From Streptomyces sp. NBC_01283 (GTDB taxonomy: Bacteria > Actinomycetota > Actinomycetes > Streptomycetales > Streptomycetaceae), in the NCBI RefSeq assembly GCF_041435335.1, contig NZ_CP108430.1, positions 2,703,501 to 2,767,500 on the forward strand: 64,000 bases of DNA, written 5' to 3'. Below the pieces are notes generated by a model. It worked only from the letters and a program-made list of their open reading frames with translations, was not told the DNA's origin and made no database searches. Position 1 is the first letter of the stretch, and every line of letters starts with the position of its first letter. Made by a program: the position numbers and the translations under genes. Positions 35,703 through 45,020 of this stretch are shown here, one piece after another.

Positions 35703-38700
35703 ATGGTCAGGTCCGCATCCAGTGCTCCCGGCGCCCCCGGCGCCCTTGACGGATTTTCCCCCGCGACCCGCAGCTGGTTCACGGGGGCTTTCTCCGCGCC
35801 CACCTCCGCGCAGGCCGGGGCATGGAAGGCCATCGGCGAGGGCTCGGACGTGCTGGTCGTCGCGCCCACCGGCTCGGGCAAGACGCTGGCCGCTTTCCTC
35901 GCCGCCCTGGACCAGCTGGCCTCGACGCCACCGCCCGCCGACCCCAAGAAGCGCTGCCGCGTGCTGTACGTGTCTCCGCTGAAGGCCCTCGCGGTCGACG
36001 TGGAGCGCAATCTGCGCAGCCCGCTGACCGGCATCCGCCAGGAGTCCGTGCGCCTCGGGCTCCCGGAGCCCGAAGTGCGGGTCGGCATCCGTTCGGGCGA
36101 CACCCCGCCCGCCGAGCGCCGCTCCCTGGCCACGCGCCCGCCGGACATCCTGATCACCACCCCCGAGTCGCTCTTCCTGATGCTCACCTCGGCCGCGCGG
36201 GACGCGCTGGCGGGCATCGAGACGGTGATCCTGGACGAGGTGCACGCCGTCGCGGGCACCAAGCGCGGCGCCCATCTCGCCCTCTCCCTGGAGCGGCTCG
36301 ACGAGCTGCTGCCGCGGCCCGCCCGCCGCATCGGCCTGTCGGCGACCGTCCGTCCGGTGGACGAGGTGGCGCGCTATCTGTCCCCGCAGCGCAGGGTGGA
36401 GATCGTCCAGCCGCCCTCCGGCAAGGAGTTCGACCTCTCCGTGGTCGTGCCGGTCGAGGACCTCGGGGAGCTGGGCGGTTCCCCGGTCGCCGACTCCGAC
36501 CAGGGCGCGGAGCGCCCCTCGATCTGGCCGCACGTCGAGGAACGCATCACCGACCTCGTCCAGGCACACCGCTCGACCATCGTGTTCGCCAACTCTCGCC
36601 GCCTCGCGGAACGCCTGTGCAACAGGCTGAACGAGATCGCGTACGAACGCGCGACGGGCGAGCCCCTCCCCGAGGACCACTCCCCCGCGGAGCTGATGGC
36701 CGAGTCGGGCGCGGCCAAGGGCGCCCCTCCGGTGCTGGCCCGCGCCCACCACGGCTCGGTCTCCAAGGAGCAGCGCGCGCTCGTCGAGGAAGACCTGAAG
36801 GCAGGCCGTCTGCCGGCCGTGGTCGCCACGTCGAGCCTGGAGCTCGGCATCGACATGGGCGCGGTCGACCTGGTGGTCCAGGTCGAGTCGCCGCCCTCCG
36901 TGGCCTCCGGCCTGCAGCGGGTCGGCCGGGCGGGACACCAGGTGGGTGCGGTCTCCACCGGCGTCGTCTTCCCCAAGTACCGCGGTGACCTGGTGCAGGC
37001 CGCCGTGGTCACCGAGCGGATGCGGACCGGTTCCATCGAGTCGCTGCGCATCCCGGCCAACCCCTTGGACGTCCTCGCGCAGCAGCTCGTCGCGACGGTC
37101 TCCCTCGACACCTGGCAGGTCGACGACCTGCTCGCCCTGGTCCGCCGGGCCGCCTCCTTCGCCTCGCTCCCGGAGTCGGCGTTCACGGCCGTCCTGGACA
37201 TGCTCGCGGGCCGCTATCCGTCGGACGCCTTCGCGGAGTTGCGTCCCCGCGTGGTCTGGGACCGCGTCGCAGGCACCGTCACCGGACGCCCGGGGGCGCA
37301 GCGCCTCGCGGTCACCTCCGGGGGCACGATTCCCGACCGCGGCCTCTTCGGGGTCTTCCTCGCCGGGGCCGACCCCAAGAAGGGCGGGGGCCGCGTCGGA
37401 GAGCTCGACGAGGAGATGGTCTACGAGTCCCGGGTGGGTGACGTCTTCACGCTCGGCACCAGCTCGTGGCGCATCGAGGACATCACACGCGACCGCGTGC
37501 TCGTCTCCCCCGCTCCCGGTGTCCCGGGCCGCCTCCCCTTCTGGAAGGGCGACCAGCTGGGCCGCCCGCTCGAACTGGGCCGTGCGGTGGGTGCGTTCCT
37601 CCGAGAGGTCGGCTCCCTGTCGCGCGACGACGCGCGCGTGCGCCTGCTGGCCGCGGGCCTGGACGACTGGGCGGCCGACAACGTCCAGACGTACCTCACC
37701 GAGCAGCGTGAGGCCTGCGGCCACATCCCGGACGACCGCACGATCGTGGTCGAGCGGTTCCGTGACGAGCTGGGCGACTGGCGGGTCGTGGTGCACTCCC
37801 CGTTCGGCGCGCAGGTGCACGCCCCCTGGGCGCTCGCCCTCGCCTCCCGGCTGACCGAGCGTTACGGCATGGACGCCCAGGTCATGCACGCCGACGACGG
37901 CATCGTGCTGCGCCTGCCGGACGCCGACCTGATGAGCCTGGACCTGCTCGACCAGGAGCCCGCCGACCGGCCTCTGGAGTACGACAGCGAGCAGGCCCCC
38001 GTGGGCGCGGGAGACGTCGCCTTCGACAAGGGCGAGGTCAACCAGATCGTCACCGACCAGGTGGGCGGCTCGGCCCTGTTCGCCTCGCGCTTCCGCGAAT
38101 GCGCCGCCCGCGCGCTGCTGCTGCCGCGCCGCAGCCCCGGAAAGCGCACTCCGCTGTGGCAGCAGCGCCAGCGCGCCGCGCAACTGCTCCAGGTGGCCAG
38201 CGAGTTCGGGTCGTTCCCCATCGTCCTGGAAGCGGTCAGGGAGTGCCTCCAGGACGTCTTCGACGTACCCGGCCTCACGGAACTGATGGGCGACATCGAG
38301 TCCCGCAAGGTCCGGCTCGTCGAAGTCACCACCACGGAGCCGTCCCCGTTCGCCCGCTCGCTCCTGTTCGGCTACGTGGCGCAGTTCCTGTACGAGGGTG
38401 ACTCACCGCTCGCCGAGCGGCGCGCGGCGGCCCTCTCCCTGGACTCCCGGCTGCTCTCGGAGCTCCTCGGCCAGGCCGAGCTGCGCGAGTTGCTCGACGC
38501 GGACGTCCTCACGGAGCTGGAGCAGGAGCTCCAGTGGCGCACGGAGGACCGCCGCGTCAAGGACGCCGAGGGCGTCGCCGATCTGCTGCGCCTCCTCGGG
38601 CCGCTCACCACCGCCGAGCTGGCCGAGCGCGGCGCCGAGCCGGAGTGGGCGCAGGAGCTGGCCGCCGCCCGCCGCGCGATCAGCGTCCGCATCGCGGGGG

Positions 38701-40406
38701 CCGACCACTGGGCGGCGATCGAGGACGCGGGCCGTCTGCGCGACGCGCTGGGCACCGCGCTGCCGGTCGGCGTCCCCGAAGCGTTCACCGAGCCGGTCAA
38801 GGACCCCCTGGGGGACCTCGTCGCGCGGTACGCCCGCACGCACGGCCCGTTCACCTCGGCGACGGCCGCGGCCCGGTTCGGGCTCGGCGCCGCCGTCACC
38901 GAGGGCGCGCTGCAGCGCCTCGCCGCCAACGGACGTGTCGTGCAAGGAGAGTTCCATCCGGCGGGCATCGGCCAGGAGTGGTGCGACGCGGCCGTCCTGC
39001 GCCGGCTGCGCCGCCGCTCCCTCGCGGCCCTCCGGCATGAGCTGGAGCCGGTGCCGCCCGCCGCGCTCGCCCAGTTCCTGCCCCAGTGGCAGCACTTGGG
39101 CGGGCACGGGCTCCGGGGCGTGGACGGACTGGTGCGCGCCGTCGAGCAGTTGCAGGGGGCGACCGTGCCCGCGTCCGCGCTGGAGAAGCTCGTCCTGCCC
39201 TCCCGTGTGTCCGGTTACACACCGGCGATGCTCGACGAACTCACCGCCGCCGGAGAGGTGGTGTGGGCCGGGGCCGGGTCCCTGCCGGGCAAGGACGGCT
39301 GGGTCTCCCTGTATCTCGCCGACGCCGCGCCCCTACTGCTGCCGCAGGCCCACCCCCTGGAGCTCACCGCACTGCACCAGTCGGTCCTGGACGCCCTCTC
39401 CGGGGGGTACGGCCTCTTCTTCCGGCAGATCGCCGACCAGGTCCGCGCCACCACCCACCCCGAGGCGTCCGACCCCCAACTGGCCGACGTGATCTGGGAT
39501 CTGTCCTGGTCCGGACGGCTCACGAACGACACGCTGGCCCCGATGCGCTCCCTCCTCGGCTCGGGCCGCACGGCCGGCGCCACGGCCCATCGCGCCAAGC
39601 GCTCCATCCCGCGCGGGCGGTATGGCGCGCTGACCGGCGCGGCCCGCCCCATGTCGTCGCGTACGGGCCCGCCGACCGTGGCGGGCCGCTGGTCACTGCT
39701 CCCCGCCCACGAACCCGACCCCACTCTGCGCGCCCACGCCCTGGCCCGCACCCTCCTGGACCGGCATGGCGTGGTCACCCGTGGGGCGGTCGCCGCCGAG
39801 GGAGTCGAGGGCGGCTTCTCGGCGACGTACCGCGTACTGTCCGCCTTCGAGGACAGCGGTCAGGCGCGGCGCGGCTATGTGGTCGAGGGCCTTGGCGCCG
39901 CCCAGTTCGCCATGGACGGCGCGGTGGACCGACTGCGGGCAGCAGCGAACGCCCGTGACCGCGCGGACAGTTCACCGACCGCCATGAACTACTCCCCGCG
40001 CCCCTCGGACACCCAGGCTCTCGTCCTGGCCGCCGCCGACCCGGCCAACGCCTACGGAGCCGCGCTCCCCTGGCCCGATCCGCCCACCGACGCGGGGCAC
40101 AAGCCAGGCCGCAAGGCAGGCTCCCTCGTCGTCCTCGTCGACGGCGAACTGACCCTCTACATGGAACGCGGCGGCAAGACCCTGCTGGCTTGGCCCGCCT
40201 CCCCGCAGGACGACATCCCGGCCACTGAGGACGCCCGGCTGCACGCGGCCGCCGAAGCGCTCGCCTCCGCGGCCCGAGCGGGCGCACTCGGCACGGTCAC
40301 GGTCGAGCGCATCAACGGCGGCTCCTCCCTGACCTCCCCCTTCGCCCCCCTCCTGGAAGGAGCAGGCTTCCACGCCACCCCACGGGGCCTACGCCTGCGC
40401 GCGTAG
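35703..40406 (+). CDS. lhr: Lhr-type DEAD/DEAH DNA repair helicase
   Basis: A 1567-residue superfamily 2 helicase. Walker A APTGSGKT (residues 54-61), LDEVHAVAGTKRG for motif II (about 178), SATVRPV for motif III, IVFANSRR and SSLELGIDMGAVDLVVQVESPPSVASGLQRVGRAGH for motifs IV-VI (spread over the second RecA domain). After the winged-helix segment come the long Lhr-specific C-terminal domains, so this is full-length Lhr. Known of the family: a 3'-to-5' translocase in DNA repair. Start ATG 35703 is preferred over an upstream in-frame one. It is followed at 511 bases by nei, the same pairing as in mycobacteria. Confidence 0.95.
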   Translation: MVRSASSAPGAPGALDGFSPATRSWFTGAFSAPTSAQAGAWKAIGEGSDVLVVAPTGSGKTLAAFLAALDQLASTPPPADPKKRCRVLYVSPLKALAVDVERNLRSPLTGIRQESVRLGLPEPEVRVGIRSGDTPPAERRSLATRPPDILITTPESLFLMLTSAARDALAGIETVILDEVHAVAGTKRGAHLALSLERLDELLPRPARRIGLSATVRPVDEVARYLSPQRRVEIVQPPSGKEFDLSVVVPVEDLGELGGSPVADSDQGAERPSIWPHVEERITDLVQAHRSTIVFANSRRLAERLCNRLNEIAYERATGEPLPEDHSPAELMAESGAAKGAPPVLARAHHGSVSKEQRALVEEDLKAGRLPAVVATSSLELGIDMGAVDLVVQVESPPSVASGLQRVGRAGHQVGAVSTGVVFPKYRGDLVQAAVVTERMRTGSIESLRIPANPLDVLAQQLVATVSLDTWQVDDLLALVRRAASFASLPESAFTAVLDMLAGRYPSDAFAELRPRVVWDRVAGTVTGRPGAQRLAVTSGGTIPDRGLFGVFLAGADPKKGGGRVGELDEEMVYESRVGDVFTLGTSSWRIEDITRDRVLVSPAPGVPGRLPFWKGDQLGRPLELGRAVGAFLREVGSLSRDDARVRLLAAGLDDWAADNVQTYLTEQREACGHIPDDRTIVVERFRDELGDWRVVVHSPFGAQVHAPWALALASRLTERYGMDAQVMHADDGIVLRLPDADLMSLDLLDQEPADRPLEYDSEQAPVGAGDVAFDKGEVNQIVTDQVGGSALFASRFRECAARALLLPRRSPGKRTPLWQQRQRAAQLLQVASEFGSFPIVLEAVRECLQDVFDVPGLTELMGDIESRKVRLVEVTTTEPSPFARSLLFGYVAQFLYEGDSPLAERRAAALSLDSRLLSELLGQAELRELLDADVLTELEQELQWRTEDRRVKDAEGVADLLRLLGPLTTAELAERGAEPEWAQELAAARRAISVRIAGADHWAAIEDAGRLRDALGTALPVGVPEAFTEPVKDPLGDLVARYARTHGPFTSATAAARFGLGAAVTEGALQRLAANGRVVQGEFHPAGIGQEWCDAAVLRRLRRRSLAALRHELEPVPPAALAQFLPQWQHLGGHGLRGVDGLVRAVEQLQGATVPASALEKLVLPSRVSGYTPAMLDELTAAGEVVWAGAGSLPGKDGWVSLYLADAAPLLLPQAHPLELTALHQSVLDALSGGYGLFFRQIADQVRATTHPEASDPQLADVIWDLSWSGRLTNDTLAPMRSLLGSGRTAGATAHRAKRSIPRGRYGALTGAARPMSSRTGPPTVAGRWSLLPAHEPDPTLRAHALARTLLDRHGVVTRGAVAAEGVEGGFSATYRVLSAFEDSGQARRGYVVEGLGAAQFAMDGAVDRLRAAANARDRADSSPTAMNYSPRPSDTQALVLAAADPANAYGAALPWPDPPTDAGHKPGRKAGSLVVLVDGELTLYMERGGKTLLAWPASPQDDIPATEDARLHAAAEALASAARAGALGTVTVERINGGSSLTSPFAPLLEGAGFHATPRGLRLRA

Positions 40407-40917
40407 GCCCACCAAGCACACGCGTAACGCCACCGTCCGCGCGTGTAGGTACGCCACGTATACGTGTAACACCACCGCCTGCCCGCAGCGCCGCCCCAAG
40501 GCCCACGCCTACGTGCGTCACGCCACCGCCTGCCTCGCGCGCGCCTGCCCGTAAGCCCTACGCCTGCCCGCGCGAGGCCACCGCTCGCTCTCGGCGCAAG
40601 ACCCACGCCTGCGCACGTCGCACCGCCGCCTACCCGTGCGGCTACACGCAAGGCCACCGCCCGCCCACCTGCCCACGCAAGGCCACACCTGCGCGCACAG
40701 CACCGCTCCGTCACCGCCGCTCCGTCACCGCCGCTCCGTCACCGCCACCCCGTCACCGCCACCCCGCCGGCACCACCCCGCCATCCGCCGCACTCCCGTA
40801 ACCCCGCGATCCGCCACCCCAACCCGGTCACTCACCCCAACCCGGTCACCCCACCCCGATCACCCGCCGCGTGGCGACGTGCCCCCGCCCCGCCCCCGGC
40901 ATGCCACCCTGGACCTC
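40407..40917. repeat. Degenerate tandem-repeat intergenic region between lhr and nei
   Basis: 511 bases without a convincing gene. Bases about 40399-40705 hold five or six diverged repeats of about 40-55 bases, each ending in a CCACCGCC-like core. Bases 40706-40761 are four 14-bp copies of CTCCGTCACCGCCG with small changes. The rest is C-rich filler. A minus-strand frame across it encodes repeated peptide blocks and is judged non-coding. Confidence 0.6.
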
Positions 40918-41718
40918 ATGCCCGAAGGCGACACCGTCCACCAGGCAGCCCGGCGGCTGCACACGGCCCTCGCCGGGCACACCGTCACGCGCTCCGACCT
41001 CCGCGTCCCGAAGCTCGCGACCGTAGACCTCACCGGGCGCACCGTCCTGGACGTCACCCCGCGCGGCAAGCACCTCCTCACCCGCTTCGAGGGCGGGCTC
41101 ACCCTCCACTCCCACCTCCGCATGGACGGCTCCTGGAAGGTGTACGCCCCCGGCGAGCGCTGGAGAGGCGGGCCCGGTCACCAGATCAGGGCGATCCTGG
41201 GCACCGCCGAGCGCACAGCCGTCGGCTACCGGCTCCCGGTGCTCGAACTCCTCCGCACCGCCGACGAGGACAAAGCCGTGGGCCACCTCGGCCCCGACCT
41301 GCTGGGCCCCGACTGGGACCCCGAGCAGGCCCTCGCCAACCTCCTGGCGACCCCCGACCGCTCCCTCGGCGAAGCCCTGCTCGACCAGCGCAATCTCGCG
41401 GGCATCGGCAACGTCTACAAGAGCGAGCTCTGCTTCCTCCTGGGTGTCACCCCCTGGCTCCCCGTGGGTGAGCTCCCCGACGAGCCGGCCTCCCGTCTCC
41501 CCGCCCTCGCCAAGAAGCTCCTGGAAGCGAACCGCGACCGCCCGGCGCGCACCACCACGGGCCGCGACCGCGCGGGCCAGCGCCTGTACGTCTACGGCCG
41601 CGCGCCCCGCCCCTGCCTGCGCTGCGGCACCCCCATCCGCGTCGGAGAGCAGGGCGACGGCTCCCGCAGCCGCCCCACGTACTGGTGCCCCGCCTGCCAG
41701 CAGGGCCCCACCCCCTGA
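40918..41718 (+). CDS. nei: Fpg/Nei-family DNA glycosylase
   Basis: A 266-residue bifunctional base-excision enzyme. It begins MPEGDTVHQAARRL, giving the catalytic Pro2 and Glu3 once Met is removed, followed by RGKHLL and a helix-two-turn-helix (LLDQRNLAGIGNVYKSE). The C-terminal zinc finger is PCLRCGTPI with WCPACQQ. The sequence start PEGD fits Nei2-type endonuclease VIII, which removes oxidised pyrimidines, better than Fpg. It lies directly after lhr, as in mycobacteria. ATG 40918 is the only sensible start. Confidence 0.92.
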   Translation: MPEGDTVHQAARRLHTALAGHTVTRSDLRVPKLATVDLTGRTVLDVTPRGKHLLTRFEGGLTLHSHLRMDGSWKVYAPGERWRGGPGHQIRAILGTAERTAVGYRLPVLELLRTADEDKAVGHLGPDLLGPDWDPEQALANLLATPDRSLGEALLDQRNLAGIGNVYKSELCFLLGVTPWLPVGELPDEPASRLPALAKKLLEANRDRPARTTTGRDRAGQRLYVYGRAPRPCLRCGTPIRVGEQGDGSRSRPTYWCPACQQGPTP

Positions 41719-41850
41719 CCCCCGCACTCCACACCCGGCCCGCCACCCTCAACGCCCCATACGGCCACCCCGCACCCCTCAACTCACGCCCACAAACCCA
41801 CACACACCCACCAGTTGACGCCCCGTCAGATCCCGCCGTACCGTCCCGTC

Positions 41851-42660
41851 ATGCCCCTCACGGCGTACGACCTCAGCGGACGCACCGCATTCGTCACCGG
41901 CGCGGCCAGCGGCATCGGCCGGGCCTCGGCCGTACTCCTCGCGGAAGCTGGCGCCACCGTCCACTGCGCCGACCGTGACACTCAGGGACTCCACGAGACG
42001 GCCACGCTCATCAAAGCCGCGGGCGGCACCGCGCACACCCACTCCGTGGACGTGTCGGACCGGGCCCAGGTCGAACAGGCCGTCGCGACCGCCACCGCGC
42101 CCTCCGGCCGCCTGGACGTCATGGCCGCAATCGCCGGGATCATGCACAGCAGCCCGGTCCTCGAGACCCGCGACGAGGACCTCGACCGGGTCCTGAACAT
42201 CAACTTCAAGGGCGTTCTGTACGCCTGCCAGGCCGCGGCCCGCGCAATGATCGCGGCGAACGCCGACAAGACCGGGAGGACCAACGGCTCCCGGCGCCCC
42301 GGCAGCATCATCACCATGGCCTCGGGCGCCGTGGACACCGGCGGTCCTGGCCTCCTCTGCTACGGCGCCGCGAAAGCCGCGGTCGTCCAGCTCACGAAGA
42401 CCCTCGCCACCGAGGTGGGCCCGCACGGCATCCGCGTCAACGCCGTCGCGCCGGGCTGGATCCGTACCCCCATGACCAACCGCCACGACACAGACGCCCA
42501 GGCGCACACCGAGGGCCTCATGGTCCGGATGTCCCCCTTGGGCCGCGTGGGCGAACCAGAGGACATCGCACACGCCGTCCTGCACCTGGCCTCCGACGCG
42601 TCCGCCTTCACGACGGGCCAGATCCTCCGCCCGAACGGCGGCGTCGCCATGCCGTGGTGA
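41851..42660 (+). CDS. Short-chain dehydrogenase/reductase
   Basis: A 269-residue SDR. The cofactor motif TGAASGIG (residues 16-23), AIAGIM in place of the usual NNAG, the serine in ITMASGAV and the YGAAK active-site pair (Tyr171, Lys175) are visible. The end CLRPNGGVAMPW-type tail is typical of the classical family. NAD(P) preference and substrate are not clear. ATG 41851 lacks a strong ribosome site, but an earlier TTG is worse. It follows nei by 132 bases in the same direction. Confidence 0.9.
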   Translation: MPLTAYDLSGRTAFVTGAASGIGRASAVLLAEAGATVHCADRDTQGLHETATLIKAAGGTAHTHSVDVSDRAQVEQAVATATAPSGRLDVMAAIAGIMHSSPVLETRDEDLDRVLNINFKGVLYACQAAARAMIAANADKTGRTNGSRRPGSIITMASGAVDTGGPGLLCYGAAKAAVVQLTKTLATEVGPHGIRVNAVAPGWIRTPMTNRHDTDAQAHTEGLMVRMSPLGRVGEPEDIAHAVLHLASDASAFTTGQILRPNGGVAMPW

Positions 42661-43021
42661 CAGCACCGACGGCGCTCCGGGCAGCACCCCCGGCCGTACG
42701 CCGCCCGGATCGCCACCCGGACTCCGGCCCACCGTCCGGCCGCCGGTCACACCCCGCGAACCCCGCGAACCGGCCGAATCCGAAGACCCGAGAAGCCCGG
42801 GAGGCCCGTGCGGCTCGGGCGGCCCGAGAGGCCTTGGCTTCACTCACCGCCCGAGACCACGGCACACAGTGCACCGGCAGCAGACTCAACCCCCACCCAC
42901 CGGCCGCGACGGCACCCTCCAGGACCCCCGCACCAGGCACGAGCACCAGCCGCAGCACTCCCCACCACCAGAGCGCGCCGAGCGCCAGAGCCGGCGCCCA
43001 CCGCACGACTCTCCATGCCAC
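42608..43021 (-). CDS. Possible small membrane protein (uncertain gene)
   Basis: A 137-codon frame starting at GTG 43021, eight bases after GGAGG. It opens with a basic segment and two hydrophobic stretches (WAPALALGALWWWGVLRLVLV and VAAGGWGLSLLPVHCVP). The rest is an Ala/Arg/Gly-rich low-complexity tail that overlaps the 3' end of the SDR gene. Third-position GC is high. The conserved-looking front half makes a real small protein plausible; the tail may be a run-on. Confidence 0.45.
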   Translation of the reverse strand: MAWRVVRWAPALALGALWWWGVLRLVLVPGAGVLEGAVAAGGWGLSLLPVHCVPWSRAVSEAKASRAARAARASRASRVFGFGRFAGFAGCDRRPDGGPESGWRSGRRTAGGAARSAVGAVTTAWRRRRSGGGSGPS

Positions 43022-43248
43022 GGCCACCACCTCCACACGAGGCCAGACGCGTCAAACCCACTGAGGGCCCGCTTGCCCGCTCACCCTCACCGCACGAGAC
43101 CCGCCCGACGCCCGGTCGACGCTAGACGCCCGGCTCAACCGGCCGGGAGGGCGCACCACAGGGCACACGAGGCACGGCCACCGACCCCTGAGCAATCACC
43201 CGGAACACCCGGCGCTCAACGCAAAGCCACCAGCGATCAGCGATCAGC

Positions 43249-43719
43249 TCAGCCGTTCTCCGCCTGGAACATCCAGTGATGCTTCTCCAGATCGGCCGTG
43301 ATCCCGATGAAGATGTCCTGGCTCACCGGATCCGCATCGCCGGTCGCCGCGACCCGCTCCCGCATTCGCGTGATCACCGCGCCGAGGGCGTCCACGAGCG
43401 TCCCCACCGCGTCCGCGTCCTTGACCCAGCCGCCCGCGACCTCACCGATGCCGCTGCTCCGTGCCACGGTCGCCGCGCGGCCGTCGGGCGAGACGCCGAG
43501 TGTGGAAGCCCTCTCGGCCACCGTGTCGGAGTGCGTCCGTGCCGTGTCCACGACCTCGTCGAGCTGCAGATGGACGGAGCGGAAGCGCGTGCCCACCACG
43601 TTCCAGTGGATCTGCTTGGCCACCAGGGAGAGGTCGACCAGGTCCACCAGCGCGCCCTGCAGGGCGTCCGAGACCGTCTTCAGATCCGCATCGGACAGAG
43701 GGCTCTTCACGACGTACAT
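43249..43719 (-). CDS. dps: Dps-family ferritin-like protein
   Basis: A 156-residue ferritin-like protein. Start ATG 43719 is preceded by GGAGG; an in-frame ATG six codons upstream exists. The Dps ferroxidase ligands lie in QIHWNVVGTRFRSVHLQLDEVVDTARTHSDTVAERA (shown over the family motif), and the end includes DPVSQDIFIGITADLEKHHWMFQAE. Known of the family: 12-mers that bind DNA and oxidise iron to protect against peroxide. The position matches one of the S. coelicolor dps genes, probably dpsB (SCO5756). Confidence 0.92.
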   Translation of the reverse strand: MYVVKSPLSDADLKTVSDALQGALVDLVDLSLVAKQIHWNVVGTRFRSVHLQLDEVVDTARTHSDTVAERASTLGVSPDGRAATVARSSGIGEVAGGWVKDADAVGTLVDALGAVITRMRERVAATGDADPVSQDIFIGITADLEKHHWMFQAENG

Positions 43720-43872
43720 CCAGCCTCCAAAGATCATGGGATCGCGTGAGCGAAAATCCCCACCAACCATGGCACAAGTGTGCCAATAGGGACATCCCAC
43801 AGGAATCTTAGAAGACCAACGAGCCACCTCAAAAAGCCCCCTGAACTCGCCCCAGCGCCTCAACACACACAA

Positions 43873-43900
43873 AGCCCCGACCGGTAACCCGGCCGGGGCT
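43873..43900 (-). terminator. Terminator downstream of clgR
   Basis: A 12-bp stem with one A-C mismatch (43873-43884 with 43889-43900) and a 4-nt TAAC loop lies 55 bases past the clgR stop on the minus strand. Confidence 0.75.
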
Positions 43901-43954
43901 TCGACACATTCGGTACAACTGAGCGCTCAAACAGCGTGCACAGTCAGCGCAGCA

Positions 43955-44329
43955 TCACGCGGCGACGACGTCCACCGCCTCCGCAGGCGCCTTGATCGTC
44001 ACCCGTTCCGGCGGCACACCGCTGACCGAGACGGAATTGAGCATGGGGCGAACCGGTGCGCGCACCGGTTCCGTAGCCGCTGCCGACGCAGCCAGTTCGG
44101 CGAGGGAGAGCTCATCGCTCACCTCGCGCATGAGCTCGGACATCCGTACGTCAAGCGCGTCGCAGATCGCGGAAAGCAGCTCGGAGGATGCCTCCTTCTG
44201 CCCCCGCTCCACCTCGGAAAGATAGCCGAGCGAGACTCGGGCGGACGAGGAGACTTCGCGCAGAGTACGGCCCTGGCGCTGGCGCTGCCGACGCAGCACG
44301 TCACCCAGCAGGCGACGGAGCAGAATCAT
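43955..44329 (-). CDS. clgR: ClgR-type XRE transcriptional regulator
   Basis: A 124-residue HTH_3 protein. The DNA-binding domain spans about residues 7-70 ([43 protein letters not shown] shown split over the HTH) and the C-terminal third is Val/Pro-rich. It ends AVDVVAA. Known of the family: ClgR activates clp protease and lon genes and is itself a ClpP substrate. The Ala-Ala end fits the C-terminal degron of this group. ATG 44329 follows GGGAG. It follows cinA and pgsA, an order shared with mycobacteria. Confidence 0.85.
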   Translation of the reverse strand: MILLRRLLGDVLRRQRQRQGRTLREVSSSARVSLGYLSEVERGQKEASSELLSAICDALDVRMSELMREVSDELSLAELAASAAATEPVRAPVRPMLNSVSVSGVPPERVTIKAPAEAVDVVAA

Positions 44330-44438
44330 CGGTGGCTCCCTCCTCGGACCGCGTAGCCGCATCCTTCACGCCCCACCGTACCGCCTCGCGCGGCGGCCGT
44401 GCGGGGAGCGATGTCGTGTTCACTCAGGGCTGCAAACA

Positions 44439-45020
44439 TCAAGTCCCCCCGTTCTGTTCCGTATCCTGTGCCCGCTCGTTCCCGGCACGTTCGCCGGACA
44501 GCCGCTCGACCAGCAGCGTGAGCACGCTCCGTACACTCTCCATACGAATGTCCGAACGCCCACCGTTCAACCTCAGAGCGACTACTTTCCCCTCAGAGCG
44601 AAGAGCGGAATCCACTCCGCCGACCGTGGAGAGAGCCCCACTCAGCGCGAAGACAGGCCCGTCGACCGCCACAAAAACGGTCCCGACCGCCTGCCCGTCC
44701 TGTGGATCGGGCCCCGCGACGCCCGTGGTCGCGATCCCCCAGTCCGCGCCCATGACCTTGCGCACACCCGCCGCCATCTGCAGCGCCACCTCGGCATCCA
44801 CGGCACCGCGCTCGGCCAGCAGAGTGCCGTCGACCCCGAGCACGTCGTGCTTCAGTTCGGTCGCGTACGCCGTCACGGACCCCCGGAAGACCCGCGAGGC
44901 CCCCGGCACCGCCGTCAGCTCGGCGGCCACCAGGCCCCCGGTGAGCGACTCGGCCACGGCGAGCGTCTCGCCGCGTGCCTGAAGGAGGCGCAGCGCCTCC
45001 GCAGCCGGACCGAGGGACAT
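44439..45020 (-). CDS. cinA: CinA C-terminal-domain protein (NMN deamidase family)
   Basis: A 193-residue single-domain CinA. The core ETLAVAESLTGGLVAAEL, AERGAVDAEVALQMAAGV and GIATTGVAGPDPQDGQ is well conserved. Known of the family: it deamidates nicotinamide mononucleotide for NAD recycling. The COG1058 N-terminal domain of long CinA is absent, as usual in actinomycetes. Its ATG overlaps the pgsA stop (TGATG); a GTG one codon earlier is also possible. Coupled to pgsA. Confidence 0.9.
   Translation of the reverse strand: MSLGPAAEALRLLQARGETLAVAESLTGGLVAAELTAVPGASRVFRGSVTAYATELKHDVLGVDGTLLAERGAVDAEVALQMAAGVRKVMGADWGIATTGVAGPDPQDGQAVGTVFVAVDGPVFALSGALSTVGGVDSALRSEGKVVALRLNGGRSDIRMESVRSVLTLLVERLSGERAGNERAQDTEQNGGT

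Noticed and set aside
35628..38183. An 851-codon minus-strand frame
   Set aside because: Antisense to lhr, with composition typical of shadow frames.
40157..40714. A minus-strand frame with Arg/Gly/Tyr/Thr repeats
   Set aside because: It lies on the minisatellite and the 3' end of lhr, and has no globular or membrane segment; treated as a repeat artefact.
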